Assembly (NCBI RefSeq): GCF_047496725.1
Contig: NC_132981.1
Coordinates: 4,430,001 to 4,494,000, forward strand
Direction: 5' to 3'
Origin: Anoplolepis gracilipes
Lineage: Eukaryota; Arthropoda; Insecta; Hymenoptera; Formicidae
DNA: 64,000 nucleotides
The translations under genes were made by a program, and so were the position numbers. Under the pieces are notes generated by a model. That model was not told the origin of the DNA. It ran no database searches and was given only the letters and a program-made list of their open reading frames with translations. Positions 27,529 through 39,448 of this stretch are shown here, one piece after another (the stretch's first letter is position 1; every line of letters begins with the position of its first letter).

Positions 27529-30035
27529 TCCTCGTCTGTCTCAGGCGAAAAGACTGGCGGCGATAAACTGGGCATCCACGACGGGCTCACGAATTTTTGC
27601 ACATACGTCACGTTGTAACGAAATCCCGTATCAACGTCACCCTTCACCCGACAGTTTACATTCGACGATTGTTTGTAGAGTGTTAAAGGCGGCCCGGCTT
27701 CTCCTCGCGGCGGATAAATGAGAATTCTCTCAAGACTTGTCTTGCCACGACTGTGCTTCGGTTTGCCGAATGTCAGGCGACTAGGATCCGTTGACCATTC
27801 TCTCTCGGCAGGTCTTGAAACTCGAGTGGCCTTCTCTGTGTTGATCTCGGATCGATTCTGCTCGTCGCTACCACCGTAAGAATATCGCTGCGCGTTGCTT
27901 CTCGTTGCATTCTGATTTACCGCCTTTACTTTCTCGCAGAAAGACTCGAGTTTCTTCACCGGATCCGTCTCGTCGTAAAGAGAAGACGACGAGCAGCAAC
28001 AGTAGATCGTAGGTATCTCTCGCGGTGAATCGCTGTCACTTCTTTCGGCGTTTCTACTATTCCCGATACAAGTGCAAGAACCAGCCAGACATGCCGCTGG
28101 AGAATCGTGAAAGGGTTCCTTGCATTCGCACGTAGATTCTGCAGCGTCGCGACTTAATCTTGAGTAGTTTCCCGATGCGACTTTTCTAAGAGTCTTTCTT
28201 GTTTCGAAAGATGATTCTTTGCCCGAAGGATATCTCTTGGCCTTTTTTCGTAACATTTTTCGTCTTTGCGTCGCTTCTTCTCGGCTGTTCTTCACATCGT
28301 TGTTCAATTTATACTCTCGAACCAGTTCACTCGAATCGCCACAACACGCCGATTCAACCGGAAATGATGCATGTGACTTTAACTCTTCTAATTCGTTCTT
28401 ATTGTCGTAATCGTTTCTTCTAACATCATCGGAGATTGTCTCAGATCTATCGAGATCATATACTGCCGTCCCATGTCGCAGATCTTTCGTCGATAAATTA
28501 AAATCAAGATCTCCTTTGTCAGTATTTCGCGACTGCCTTGATTTAGATAACATTTCACGAAGCGTTATTTCCCTTTCGGTGTAATTGATCCGTTTGTTCA
28601 TATCATTTGATCGGCGGGTGCTCTCGAATTGCGGCCGGAAATTACGCCAGGTGGAATCATCATTCACGACTTTTGGGCAACGACAGTATCTCGAACAATC
28701 GACCGTCTCTTCTTGTTTGACATCCTCGCAACAGCAGCCGGGCCTTTGCTTATTCTCGCTAGTGCGTATCACTTCGCATAGCTTCCCGGATTTTTTTAGG
28801 AAACCCGGCCTGCGACAACACAGCGACCCACGTTCCCCTAAAACGCTCGGCCCTTGTCGTCGTCGATCCGTGTTATTCTTGTACTTCGGCTGTCGATAAT
28901 TCCCATCGATTAACGTTCCCATAATGGAGCTAGATGCTTTGAGGGGAGATTCCCCTTTATTTTCCCATCGCGAAGTCCGCCACTGTGGCAGTGAGCTCGT
29001 CTCAGGCACCCCCGTCAACCTGTTGGATCGTGAACTTAAACCCCAAGAAGTCGGTTGTTTGGATCTCTTTACAGGATAACGGTATCCCGAGATATAACGT
29101 CCCCTGTAACCTCCGTTCTGTAATGGAGCCTGATAAGAGAGCGCGGGTGATTTACGAGCCGTACTTCGGTTAGAATAAAATTTATTAAAAGACTGCTGAT
29201 TTCCAAAATCATTGACGTCATTTTCTTCGTTTAATTGCTTCATCCGTATATTTATTTTCTGTTCGTCGATATGATTTCTTTCTTTCGTTTTTTTATTAGA
29301 AGGCACGATATTTGGATAAATCAATTTATCAAATTTTTTCCTACGCAATGATTTAAACGTGTGAATTTTTGCAGATTTTCTGTCGATAATTCCAGAATCA
29401 TTAATTCTGGATTCGGGAATGACATCTTGAGACCAGTCTTTGATAACCTCATGACTGGTTACTTCGGTGACAGCCGGCCACGTTTTGTGACCCATCTTGG
29501 AATACGAACCATAGAATCTCGGTGAAGATTCGCGATACTTGTAGGAATTTCCTTTACTCGACGGCTTTAGATATTGAGAAGTAGATTTTGCAGCGGCAGT
29601 ATTTAAATATTTCCTAGACTTTTCATGTGCAGTAAGATCAGAATTGCTGCAAAAATGAGATCTTTGCGACGAACAGCAATAATTGCAAGCATCCATCGTG
29701 TTACGATTGGAGGACCGTTTTATCTTTCTTTCCAAAGCAGCTACATTTTTATTTTTCTTCGACTTTACCCTAGATTTTTTAAATGATCTAAACCGTGTAT
29801 CTGAATACCTTACGCTGTAGTTGCTGGATCTTTTTGTACCAGCATAATCCTCGTCGCCGCTGCTCACCTCCAGGCGACAATTTTGTTCAACATCCTTAAT
29901 ATAATTCAATAGATCTTCGTTCTTCAGATTCTCAAAGTGATTGGTCTTGCTACGCTTTTCATAATTTTTAAACCACTGAACATCCTTCTGATTTTCGTTA
30001 TCATTGGTACATTCTACTTTTCCAATTTTCGACAT
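27501..30035 (-). CDS. Long intronless Ser/Arg-rich protein with cysteine clusters, 844 aa, unrecognised
   Basis: A single uninterrupted ATG-to-TGA frame of 844 codons in a genome of mostly tiny ORFs must be coding. The protein is hydrophilic and basic, with many Ser, Arg and Lys and no signal peptide or membrane segment. Cysteine groups occur at about residue 117 (ACNYCC), 410-465 (SLCCRRP, GCCCEDV, CSRYCRCP), 640-665 (CECKEP, CTCIG) and near 682 (YCCCSSSS). The C-terminus from about residue 768 (ERILIYPPRGEAGPPLTLYK) looks folded and conserved, followed by NVTYVQKFVSPSWMP. Much of the middle looks disordered. I assign no function. The intronless form could reflect a retrocopy or one large exon: a possible GTGAGC donor at 27590 would splice in phase to a downstream exon at 27459 and replace the last 29 residues. 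Confidence 0.85.
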   Translation of the reverse strand: MSKIGKVECTNDNENQKDVQWFKNYEKRSKTNHFENLKNEDLLNYIKDVEQNCRLEVSSGDEDYAGTKRSSNYSVRYSDTRFRSFKKSRVKSKKNKNVAALERKIKRSSNRNTMDACNYCCSSQRSHFCSNSDLTAHEKSRKYLNTAAAKSTSQYLKPSSKGNSYKYRESSPRFYGSYSKMGHKTWPAVTEVTSHEVIKDWSQDVIPESRINDSGIIDRKSAKIHTFKSLRRKKFDKLIYPNIVPSNKKTKERNHIDEQKINIRMKQLNEENDVNDFGNQQSFNKFYSNRSTARKSPALSYQAPLQNGGYRGRYISGYRYPVKRSKQPTSWGLSSRSNRLTGVPETSSLPQWRTSRWENKGESPLKASSSIMGTLIDGNYRQPKYKNNTDRRRQGPSVLGERGSLCCRRPGFLKKSGKLCEVIRTSENKQRPGCCCEDVKQEETVDCSRYCRCPKVVNDDSTWRNFRPQFESTRRSNDMNKRINYTEREITLREMLSKSRQSRNTDKGDLDFNLSTKDLRHGTAVYDLDRSETISDDVRRNDYDNKNELEELKSHASFPVESACCGDSSELVREYKLNNDVKNSREEATQRRKMLRKKAKRYPSGKESSFETRKTLRKVASGNYSRLSRDAAESTCECKEPFHDSPAACLAGSCTCIGNSRNAERSDSDSPREIPTIYCCCSSSSLYDETDPVKKLESFCEKVKAVNQNATRSNAQRYSYGGSDEQNRSEINTEKATRVSRPAEREWSTDPSRLTFGKPKHSRGKTSLERILIYPPRGEAGPPLTLYKQSSNVNCRVKGDVDTGFRYNVTYVQKFVSPSWMPSLSPPVFSPETDEECGCSADYG

Positions 30036-31586
30036 TATTTGTATTAATTTATGTTAATTATTAGAGCAATAATATCACGCGTGTGTCTTAGAACGTAACA
30101 GTCGATGTGGCAGTGCGTATTTACAAATTTTTCAAATTATTATTTATAGCAAACGATGCATTACGTTTTTTTAGATTGAGATTTGAATATATTTTGTCTA
30201 TCCACATGTTAATTAATTAATCGTTCGCAGAATTCAAAAGTTCACAACAGCGTAAGGTTAGACTGTTTAAAAATCTTTCGATAACATTTATTTTCGATAT
30301 CATACGAGTTGTGAACATAGTCATAGAAATATGATCGACGTTTTCTAAGATATTTAGATTTAATATATATATATATATATATATATATTAGCACAATCTC
30401 TTTAATACCAATATAATATTCATAAAATTTCGAGATGTTTTATTAATAATATAAAAAATGCGAGGTAGAAATATAAGTATATAAAAATATAGATATATAA
30501 AATAATCAAGAATTATTATTTTTAATAGCAAAAGTATAAAAATAAAAAAATATATAATACACAGTAATATAATTTGCTCTGAAGTCTGCTCGAGTAATAA
30601 TAATAAAATTTCCTAGTCTACAAATTCCAAGAAAATATTTACAAATTGAAACAAATGTTAATTTTCCGTAACGTAATTTTGTTTGCAAATTATAAATTTT
30701 TCTCTCATCATAACAGAGAAATGTTGGATGCAATTTTACTGGCTAAGACGTCGATATAGTAGAGTACAATGTAGACATTTTTATTAATGTATTTGTGCTT
30801 TCTTTAATAACACATTTTCAGTAATAAAATATTTTACTTACGATATATATAGGTAACAAATGTAATTTTAAGTGGTAAATAAATAAAAAAGAAAATGCGC
30901 ATAAATGGAAATAAACCTCAGATATGTATGTCAGCTGTACATTTCTCGTAAAAAATAACATCATGTAAAAAGTGGGAGCTATTAATTTTCATTAATAATT
31001 AATCAATATATTGCCATGATTTTTTATCTTTTATATAATATTTATTAATTGCTTTCGTGTTTGTTTATGCTTTGTGTATAATAAATAATTATTACGTAAA
31101 AAATATTTTTGAACTTTTTGCTGAAAGTATTAATTCAACTTAATGAGTTAACAAACGACTGATTTACTTGTGGTTAGTTGTGATATTGATTTAATTAAAT
31201 TAAATCTAATAAAATTTAGATTTTAATGCACAGAGGAAACCATACAAAAAACAAAAAAAGATCTGAAATATATTAGAGTAACACATATATGTATTTTTGA
31301 TGTATTTTATGTTACTGTCAAAATTTTGAAAAATTTGCAATTCATTTGATGATTATTTCCTAATATCGAAAAGCTGAAATTATATCTTACGTATAAGAAA
31401 AAATGGGTGATGATATTATTAAAGTATGTGTAGGGATGATAATGCTTTACTATGCTTTCGAATATTCTCGTATACATTAACCTAGTTGCATAAACCATAT
31501 GTCACCGGTACACAACAATTCGAATAGAACATAACAAAAGTAAGTTTGTAAATTTCCTTATATTTTCTCAGTCAGACTCTCTTTCT

Positions 31587-31678
<92 letters not shown>

Positions 31679-32634
31679 GAGTTAGTTTTATTTCAATTTT
31701 TTTATCTCAATTATACTTTCAATTATATTTATAATCGGAATACTTTCCGTTAATTTTTAATTAAAATTATATAAATATCAAATATCTCGTTAATTGAAAT
31801 ATGTCACACCAATTTTTGGTATTTCTTAATTGGTCTCTCCTCTAATTGGAACACCCCAGCATTAAAAACTTATAATTTCAGACACTACGTAAACAGCACG
31901 CCAAATAATTGTGTGTTTTTGTTTTTATATATTTTAAATTTTAAATAATTAATATAATTTTATAATCAATTAAAATTTTGAGAAAAAGTTTAAAGAGGAT
32001 TCACGCAATGAGAAATGATACTGTCAAATTAACCATTGGTATTATTGCACTACTCTGTATTTATAATCGGGTGCATTAATTGCAGGTTTTATAATTTGAC
32101 AATAATAACTGCATTCTATTTAACAGTCTGCAAAACTTTTAATGTATAATCATCAATTTGTGTATAATCATCAGTTATATTTATAGGATTTCAAATATCA
32201 CGATGGATTGATGCAGATGAAACTAGCATTGATTTTACCTTGTAACGGCAACGTTGCTGTATTATTAGAAATTATTTCTTTGAAGATGTTAGTTACACGA
32301 AACAACGAAGAAGAAAATTTAAAAAGACAATAGTTTGTGTAATCAGTTTTTATGAATGATATTTAAATTGCCCGCATGTTATTGACAAAAAATATAATCT
32401 ATGCAAAAATAATTAAATAATAATAATAAAATTTAATAAAATTAAATCTTGCCAAATTTTCATAAAAATATAAAAACTATAGTTTCCGTTTGCAATATAA
32501 TATTATATTATCATTATTTATATTCTTTTCTAATATTTCTCGTTAGAAAAGATTATAAAATACAATAAAACAGTTCTGTAAAAAATTAAAAAATATATTT
32601 ATTTAATTTTATTTTCTTCTATAAGAAAAGCACA
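30036..32634. other. AT-rich spacer upstream of the 844-aa ORF
   Basis: It holds the likely promoter side of the 844-aa - strand gene (about 30036-30300, slightly GC-richer), TA repeats and the long CT tract. No coding exon was seen. Confidence 0.6.
31568..31679. repeat. Long (CT)n microsatellite
   Basis: About 110 bp of almost pure CT, with CTTT interruptions at both ends, is the longest CT run in the window. Confidence 0.95.
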
Positions 32635-33400
32635 TTATTCATTTAGGAAGATACGTTTTCGCTTTAAAATGCTCGTCCTTCTTTTTTGCGTATCCGCTTC
32701 GGTATTATAACACGGCCTGTAATTACGTGAAGTTTAATTTAATTTCAAATTAATTTACGCATTATCACAAAAAAATGTTTTTTGATAAATAAAAATAAAT
32801 TGATTTATAAAGTCCTAAATATTGTATATTTAATTTTAATTGAATAACAATTATATTTAAATAATGTTTAGAATAATAAAAGATTTTTTATAACAATTTT
32901 TTAATTTGATATAAATACCGTAATTCGGTTCCTATTTCGATAATAATTTCTTGTAATTGTTCAATAATTGAATGCCATGCTGTCACAAAACTGTCATCAA
33001 CAATGTCCTCTTTACAGTCACGTCTCATCCATATTCCCATAGTAAGAATTACAATTATTATTACAATTCCTTGAAATACTAATAGCCACTGATTATGAAG
33101 CACGTTCTTCCAATATTCGCTTGCCGTAATCTTTTTATAATAAATTATATCATAAAAGACATGTAAATAATATAACTTTTTTAACTTGCTAAGCAATGTT
33201 TCTATTGTGTGATTATATTTTTAATTATAAGTATACAAACACTAAGAAAAGTTGTATTTAATTAAAATTAATCATAATAATCTAATCTTCTAAATTAATG
33301 AATTATGATTATATTATAAATCAAGTAAGTTATAAAATAAGTATTTTTTTAGATAATTTTGACTAAATTGCATTTTAACACAAATTTAAGATTATAAAAG

Positions 33401-33439
<39 letters not shown>

Positions 33440-35160
33440 TTTTTTCCAATATATTTAACTCTCTTTGAAGAAAACTTTAAATATATTTTATATACTTTAT
33501 TTTCTCATTATACTTTTCTAGTTAATCTTTTCACACTCGAACGTGACGCTTTGAGTTTTATAAGAAACTTTCAATGATATCACTACGACCATGTTTCGAT
33601 AATGCAAAGGGTAAAAATTGAAAATTAAAAGTTATATCAAAATGGCAATATTAAAATTTCTTGATACAGAGTCTATCTAGCTGGAAGTATATCTATTAAA
33701 ATTAAAATATACATCTATATATCCTTTATTTTAAGCGAGAACACTTATAATAAATAATTAAGAAAATATCTGATAATAAAAAAATATTTTTTCCTGCTCC
33801 ATCAGATCTCTTTTACTGTTAGATAATAATGCGATTATCAAAATACAGTGGATGAGACAAGCTTGTTTAGTTTCCATTATAGAAGAGCGAGCTCTCTTAG
33901 CAAACAAACTCCGCATAAACTTTTTTCATCTTCACAATTTTTGGAAACCTTGAGCGTCATTGAATCCGAAAGTTTAAAAGCCTCTCATTGTGCATGCAAT
34001 ACACTGACATCCTGTAAAAACTGCGACGTTCGGTGATGTCGTAGGTATTCTATTTATCGAGTTTTTCCAACAACCTTTCGGTTACTCAGCTGTCTCGTTA
34101 AAACTTTTAAGCCCGTCAACGCACTTTTACGCAACGCCGTAAACTGTACAATATTTACTTTTCGAAATACGAGCTTTTCTCACTTTTCATAAAAATGAAT
34201 ATCTCAATGTATCCAACAACTGATTTATATCACATATACTAGATATTTTTCCAACTTATGGATTATACATATTAGTTTGACATTGTTAATTTATTTTAAA
34301 AATTAATATAATAAATTAGCCAGTAAAATAACACAAATTGAAAAAAAATTCTCTTAAATAATTTATTACATTGAAATGTAATTTTAAAAAGAATGTGAAA
34401 TATTAACAATAAGTATTCAATATTTTTCCATTACGAATAGCAAAAGTACATGTATCAATATTCATTCCATTCATTATGAATTTTATCTTTTAATTTTGCA
34501 GAACGTATTTGCTTTCAGTAAAAAAGAAGAACTGAACAAACTTTAAAAAAACTTTATCAATAAAAATACAACAGCAATAAAAAATAATATCAGTAATGAC
34601 ATTAAAATTTTCTAAAGAATATGTTAAACGAAGAGAATAGCAAGTATGCTGCAAAAAGTCACTAAGCAATCAGAAACTGGATATCCATGTATCTATTGAG
34701 AGCTCTTATAGTTATTAAAGTTTTAATTATATATCGTATTGAAGGTACAGTGTTATAATAAAATACTGGAAAGAAATATTGGAAAGAAAATTATAAACAA
34801 ATTGCAGGAAATGAAATAACCTTTAATTTGCTTTTGGGTAAGTCCGTATTTCTTCGTACTTTCGGAGCCTCAGATCTGATTGTGAGACTCTTCTTAGTAT
34901 TTTTGTCACTGAAATCAATCTCAGGATTTACTCGTAACTTTAACGCTTTTGAAGTATAACTGTCTAATTTATCAAATTTGGCTGTACTGAAAAATGTGAT
35001 TATTATTGCCGTTTTTTATTAATTATGTCAAGCAACAAATATATGTGAAACTATCTTATAATTTTACGTGAATATCTGTGAATTCGAATAATCCTTGGAT
35101 GTTCTTCTTTTTGGTCTGTGAAAGATACCGAATGATGAATAAGTTACGAATTTAACCATA
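32635..35160 (-). CDS. Unrecognised small protein with one C-terminal transmembrane segment
   Basis: Exons are 35160-35068 (ATG at 35159, MVKFVTYSSFGIFHRPKRRT), 34986-34821 (LDSYTSKALKLRVNPEIDFS), 34143-34075 (FTALRKSALTGLKVLTRQ), a doubtful exon near 34011-33880, 33130-32919 (WLLVFQGIVIIIVILTMGIW) and 32716-32635 (ending RKRIFLNE-TAA). Junctions 1-2, 2-3 and 5-6 match in phase, and donors are mostly AAG|GTT. The N-terminal half is basic. The fifth exon supplies one hydrophobic helix, then MRRDCKED and an amphipathic stretch, suggesting a single-pass or tail-anchored membrane protein. In the doubtful fourth exon the frame contains TGA at 33985-33987 unless a later acceptor is used. No family recognised. 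Confidence 0.55.
33404..33436. repeat. (GA)n microsatellite
   Basis: About 32 bp of GA in an intron of the 32.6-35.2 kb - strand gene. Confidence 0.85.
33880..34011 (-). other. Doubtful exon with in-frame TGA in the 32.6-35.2 kb gene
   Basis: After a TTTTTACAG acceptor the phase-0 frame reads DVSVLHAQ, then TGA (33985-33987), then EAFKLSDSMTLKVSKNCEDE in the same frame until TAA at 33877-33879. A weaker acceptor (GAGAG|GCT) after the TGA would bypass it. A CAA-CGA to CAA-TGA change at a CpG would also explain it. Confidence 0.35.
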
Positions 35161-35410
35161 CTGTTACAGAAAATTTAGCGAACCATGAAAACGAGAAATA
35201 AGCCAAATATTCAATTCATGTACTATCGATTTATTTTTGCTATCGATATACTATAAGAAATAAAATTTATAAAGTTAAAATTAACAATGCCTTGCATTAT
35301 ACCAATTAAAAAATTGTACGAATAAAAAATTTTGATCCAACTCTGATCAAAATACTTATAATATATAATACATATATGTAATAATATATATGTAATATAT
35401 ATATATATAT

Positions 35411-35590
35411 ATAAAACAATTTGAAATCATAATTTTTTTACAATAAATAAAAATTATATAAATTATTCGATTGATTAAAAATTTTCATATAATTTGCATA
35501 TAATAATTATATGGAAATTTTTAATCAATCGAATAATTTATATAATTTTTATTTATTGTAAAAAAATTATGGTTTCAAATCGTTTTTTAC
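35411..35590. mobile_element. Long foldback element, arms of about 75 bp
   Basis: Sequence from AACAATTTGAAATCATAA onward is inverted almost perfectly on the right, ending TTATGGTTTCAAATCGTT, with a spacer of about 14 nt at 35493-35506. Only a few mismatches separate the arms. It has no coding capacity. The shape fits a MITE or foldback transposon, inserted upstream of the 32.6-35.2 kb gene. Confidence 0.7.
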
Positions 35591-35849
35591 CAAACCTTTT
35601 TTACCGTTACGACCAGATAAAAACATAATTAGATACGGTCGTTGAATTCAGAATTATCATTACACACAAAATTGAAGTCTCACACAATAATCAATATAAC
35701 TGAATATTTCCTATTTGAACTGGGCAGATATCACGTAACATCTTTATGGTCTTCCGACTAATGGGCATATGCTTTATCAGATATCACCATGACAAATCTG
35801 TTCTATCCACAGACTTCTATAAACCTAGACTGATAATAGAGAGATGCGA

Positions 35850-35892
35850 CAGATAAAGCCAGGGTAGCTATTTACAATTGGGTAGAATATGT

Positions 35893-35936
<44 letters not shown>

Positions 35937-36032
35937 GTATGTGTGTGTATGTATATTCATTTTTAATATACTTACTTTTTTACACTTATTCACATCCAAT
36001 TAAATTGTAAATGGCTACCCTGACTTTATTTC
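35850..36032. mobile_element. Foldback element around a TA microsatellite
   Basis: The left arm ATAAAGCCAGGGTAGCTATT (from 35854) is mirrored on the right by AATGGCTACCCTGACTTTAT (36010-36029), with two mismatches over a core of about 28 bp. Between them is a TATA/TGTG repeat. The termini contain CAGGGTAGC, similar in style to the 50.5 kb MITE but not identical. Confidence 0.6.
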
Positions 36033-37329
36033 TCACTATATAAAACTTTGCTGTGTTAACAATCTAGTATAATATAAAAGTAAAATACAGAAGTTTGTAA
36101 TTCTATCTTTCATCATTTAAAACAAATGATAACATAGTCTTGTTCTTTCCAAGCAAAGAACGCCAAACTCGTTCCGAACGGAAACAACATTTTCTTCGCC
36201 CTCAAAGTCAAAAATGCTTAAACTTTTTTTATATATAACACACGATATCTTTAATTTATTCTCTCACTACGTTTCCTTTATGATTGTGCCGAAGAGAAAT
36301 TTTTTGCTCGCTAGCGCCGCTTTAATCGAACGCTTTAAGAGCAATTCGCTGCATCGAGAAAACGAACTTTTTTAAGTCTAATAGAAAATAAATTCTTTTC
36401 GCAAGTAAAATAATATTTCTATTTTATGTTTATACAAGTATTCTTGATAAATTTATTTGCCGAATCATTTTCGTAAAATACCACTGATGAGAAATACCAC
36501 GAAGATGCAAGAAGAGAGATACATTAATTTCAAATTACAAACATAAAGGATATTGTACTGTATATGTCTGTAGATCCATTTCCCTAAAGGATTAATATTA
36601 TCTTTGTCGTTGCAAGAATTCGTCACTGATGTAATTTATAATTGTCTACAGGAGTATTAGGGTTTACTGAAGATATGAGTCACGGCTATTAATATGTCAT
36701 TTAATTATCGTTGGTTTCTACAATAGCGCTGTTTGCAACGTACATCATAACATACATCATTCTAGTTTAGTATGTAATCTAATGCATTTGTTTTGTGTTA
36801 GGTTTACTGAAAATAATTCAATTTATTATGTATGATAAACGTAATAGCTTAGGTTTATAGTATAGTACAATATAACAATAAACCCATTGATAGAATTAGT
36901 GTATCATGGCATTTAAGAGTTTAGATTACAGTATAAGTATGTATATATGTATACGATAATATATACATTAAGCTTCTCGAATATAATCTCAATCCCTATT
37001 TGACTAAAATTAATCCTTGCTGATTCCAATCATATCTATTACTATAATATGATTTTGATAAGTAGAAATGTATTCCTCTCAAAACAAATTATTAATTACA
37101 ATAATCGATATATTTTAATATTCCTTTTTTATGACAACTCATGACAACTCATTGTTAAATAATGTGAATATGTACAATATTCACTATATGTATATACTAT
37201 GTCGATAAAAGCGCAAAAATTATGATCCACTTGCATGTATCTTATTCATTTCTCTATCTCATGAGAACATGGTATTGTTATTTTTTCGATTCTTTTTCAT
37301 GTAATTGATTCCATGTGATCAATCTCAAG
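36033..37329. other. Spacer with a mid-GC block
   Basis: Bases 36130-36370 are GC-richer and open on both strands (- strand VSVRNEFGVLCLERTR, + strand FQAKNAKLVPNGNN). The strand cannot be decided. It could be an exon or the promoter region of the 35.2 kb - strand gene. Confidence 0.35.
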
Positions 37330-37472
37330 TATTCATCCGGAAGATAAAATTAGAATGCTAGTGCAAAATATGCGTAGTAAGCATCGAGATGTAACGGCAG
37401 AAGCAAAGATCATTCTTAACTCTAGTGACATGAACAGAAATCCCAGAGGAAATGGCACAAGATTGATTGCAG
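37330..37472 (+). other. Candidate isolated coding exon, unrecognised
   Basis: A frame opening IHPEDKIRMLVQNMRSKHRD runs between a TCTCAAG acceptor and an ATTGCAG|GTGCGAG donor. Continued unspliced from ATG 37355, it gives a 102-aa ORF to 37663. The opposite strand is also open for 80 codons here, so strand is not certain. An 11-bp direct duplication (ggtgcgagaaa twice, from 37472) repeats the donor-like sequence. No partner exon was found. Confidence 0.3.
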
Positions 37473-38570
37473 GTGCGAGAAAGGTGCGAGAAACGAGTCG
37501 GAACAAGCTGTTTTTTTTACTGCAAACATGTGTGTCACTTCCGAATACACGATTAGTATTTATTCGATGTTGCACAATACCTGTGTCTCTTTTTGCAAGA
37601 CATAGGGGGAAATTCGTTTTCTATATACGAGACTTAGTAAGAATTTTTTTACTTGATTTTTAAATTGCGATTATTGTTTTTTCAGATTATGTTTCACTTA
37701 CACTTCAACGAATTAATAAAAAAATAGAATATATATATATATATATATATATATGTGTTTATTACTAGATAATAATAAATTTCCAATAAAATGTTTAACG
37801 GTTTTTTGTTCATTATATTATCCGAGATGTTTTTTAATTACAAGTATTTTTAACATAACCCATTTTTTCTTAATGAATAAAAATTAGAAATAAACTACAG
37901 TTTATAATAATAAATTTTTATTGATTTAGCGTAATAAAAAAACTAAAATACCACAAATTTATACTAAACAATTTGTAATCAAACAGTTTAAATTCTAATG
38001 CATTTTTTTAATCATGTAAAAATATGGCAACTCATAACTAAACGACTAAATTTTATAAAGTTCGTTAATTCGCTTACGTTATCTTACATGCCAACTGTTG
38101 ACACTGACGTTTACATAAAACATTTCATTCGTATTCATGAATAGAAATTGGATTATCAGAATAGAGTACCAGTGTGTTAGCTCTTTAAATATTTGACTAA
38201 ATATATAAGTTTATGTAAAATAACATATAATAGAAAAATATTAGCAATAATAATTAAAAATATGCAATGCGCAATTTAAAATCATACTTTATATGTTGAT
38301 AAATAATGTACCCAATAGATAGATATCAAGATATTCCATTCTTATTAAACTCAAGCTAATACCTACATAAATATGTAACAAAGATCCTCACAAATTAAAG
38401 AGACTAACATGCTATCAGGCACTTTTTCTATTTCTACAACTGCTGCCAAATAAAGATTGTAAAGTTTATGTGCTAATTATTCTATCTGTCTTGAATTATT
38501 AAGGGTTTTTTATGAGACACCTTTTTGTTTATAAAATACTTTATTATATTTTATTGAAGAGAAAGAAAAT

Positions 38571-38670
38571 GTGATAATAGAGATATTAAATATTGATATA
38601 GAAAAATATAATAATAGAGATATTAAATATTAATATAGAAAAATGTAATAATAGAGATGTTAAATATAAC
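38571..38670. repeat. 37-bp tandem repeat, about 2.7 copies
   Basis: Units beginning ATAATAGAGATATTAAATAT recur at 38574, 38611 and 38648 with few changes, immediately before a (TA)n tract at 38685-38725. Confidence 0.85.
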
Positions 38671-38679
38671 ATTTTAAAA

Positions 38680-38727
<48 letters not shown>

Positions 38728-39448
38728 TATATATAAAATGTTAATAATTTTATTAAACTTTTTAATATAACATTCAAACAAGAAAGTCCACTCGCACCGT
38801 TTTACTTTCGATATTGGACAATATAAAAAACGGATCTCGAAAACCTGTGCGCACAAGAATTGTGTCAAAAGAATTTTATAATAACAAAATGTGCAAAATA
38901 AAATTTTATTTCATTATTCTCATCAATAAAAATTCGTATCTTTCTTTCCCTCTTCTAAACAACAACTGTATCAATGCTCTAAAAAAAAAAGATAAAATAT
39001 ATTTGTAAGTTAAATTATCTTCGAAATTTCTTGTTCGTGTTAGACGCCAATTCCGACCTCAAAAGTTTCATTATGTCGGGAGTGAAATAACATTCACGCG
39101 TCTTTAGTCTTCAACTATCACGCGAAGTTACTTGATGTACATATAGATATGTATGTATATGACACTATTCAACAAGTTACTATTCAACAAAATGAATTGT
39201 CTGACGAGACAGCTTCGTTTACACGGAAATATATACCAAGTATCGTCATATTATGTCTTTTTCTTTCTATATCTTCCGAAAGACTGTAAATGTTAAAATT
39301 TAATAAATTTATTTGATATATTCTTTCTACCATGTAGATTATACTTTCTATTTTTTTAAAATCTATAGAATTAATACATTTACTTTTTAATCTATCTGAG
39401 AATATCATTTATTCAAAATTTTACAAATTTTTTCGCAACAATATATAT

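Noticed and set aside
28199..29173. Several + strand frames opposite the 844-aa ORF
   Set aside because: They are antisense shadows of the strongly biased coding strand.
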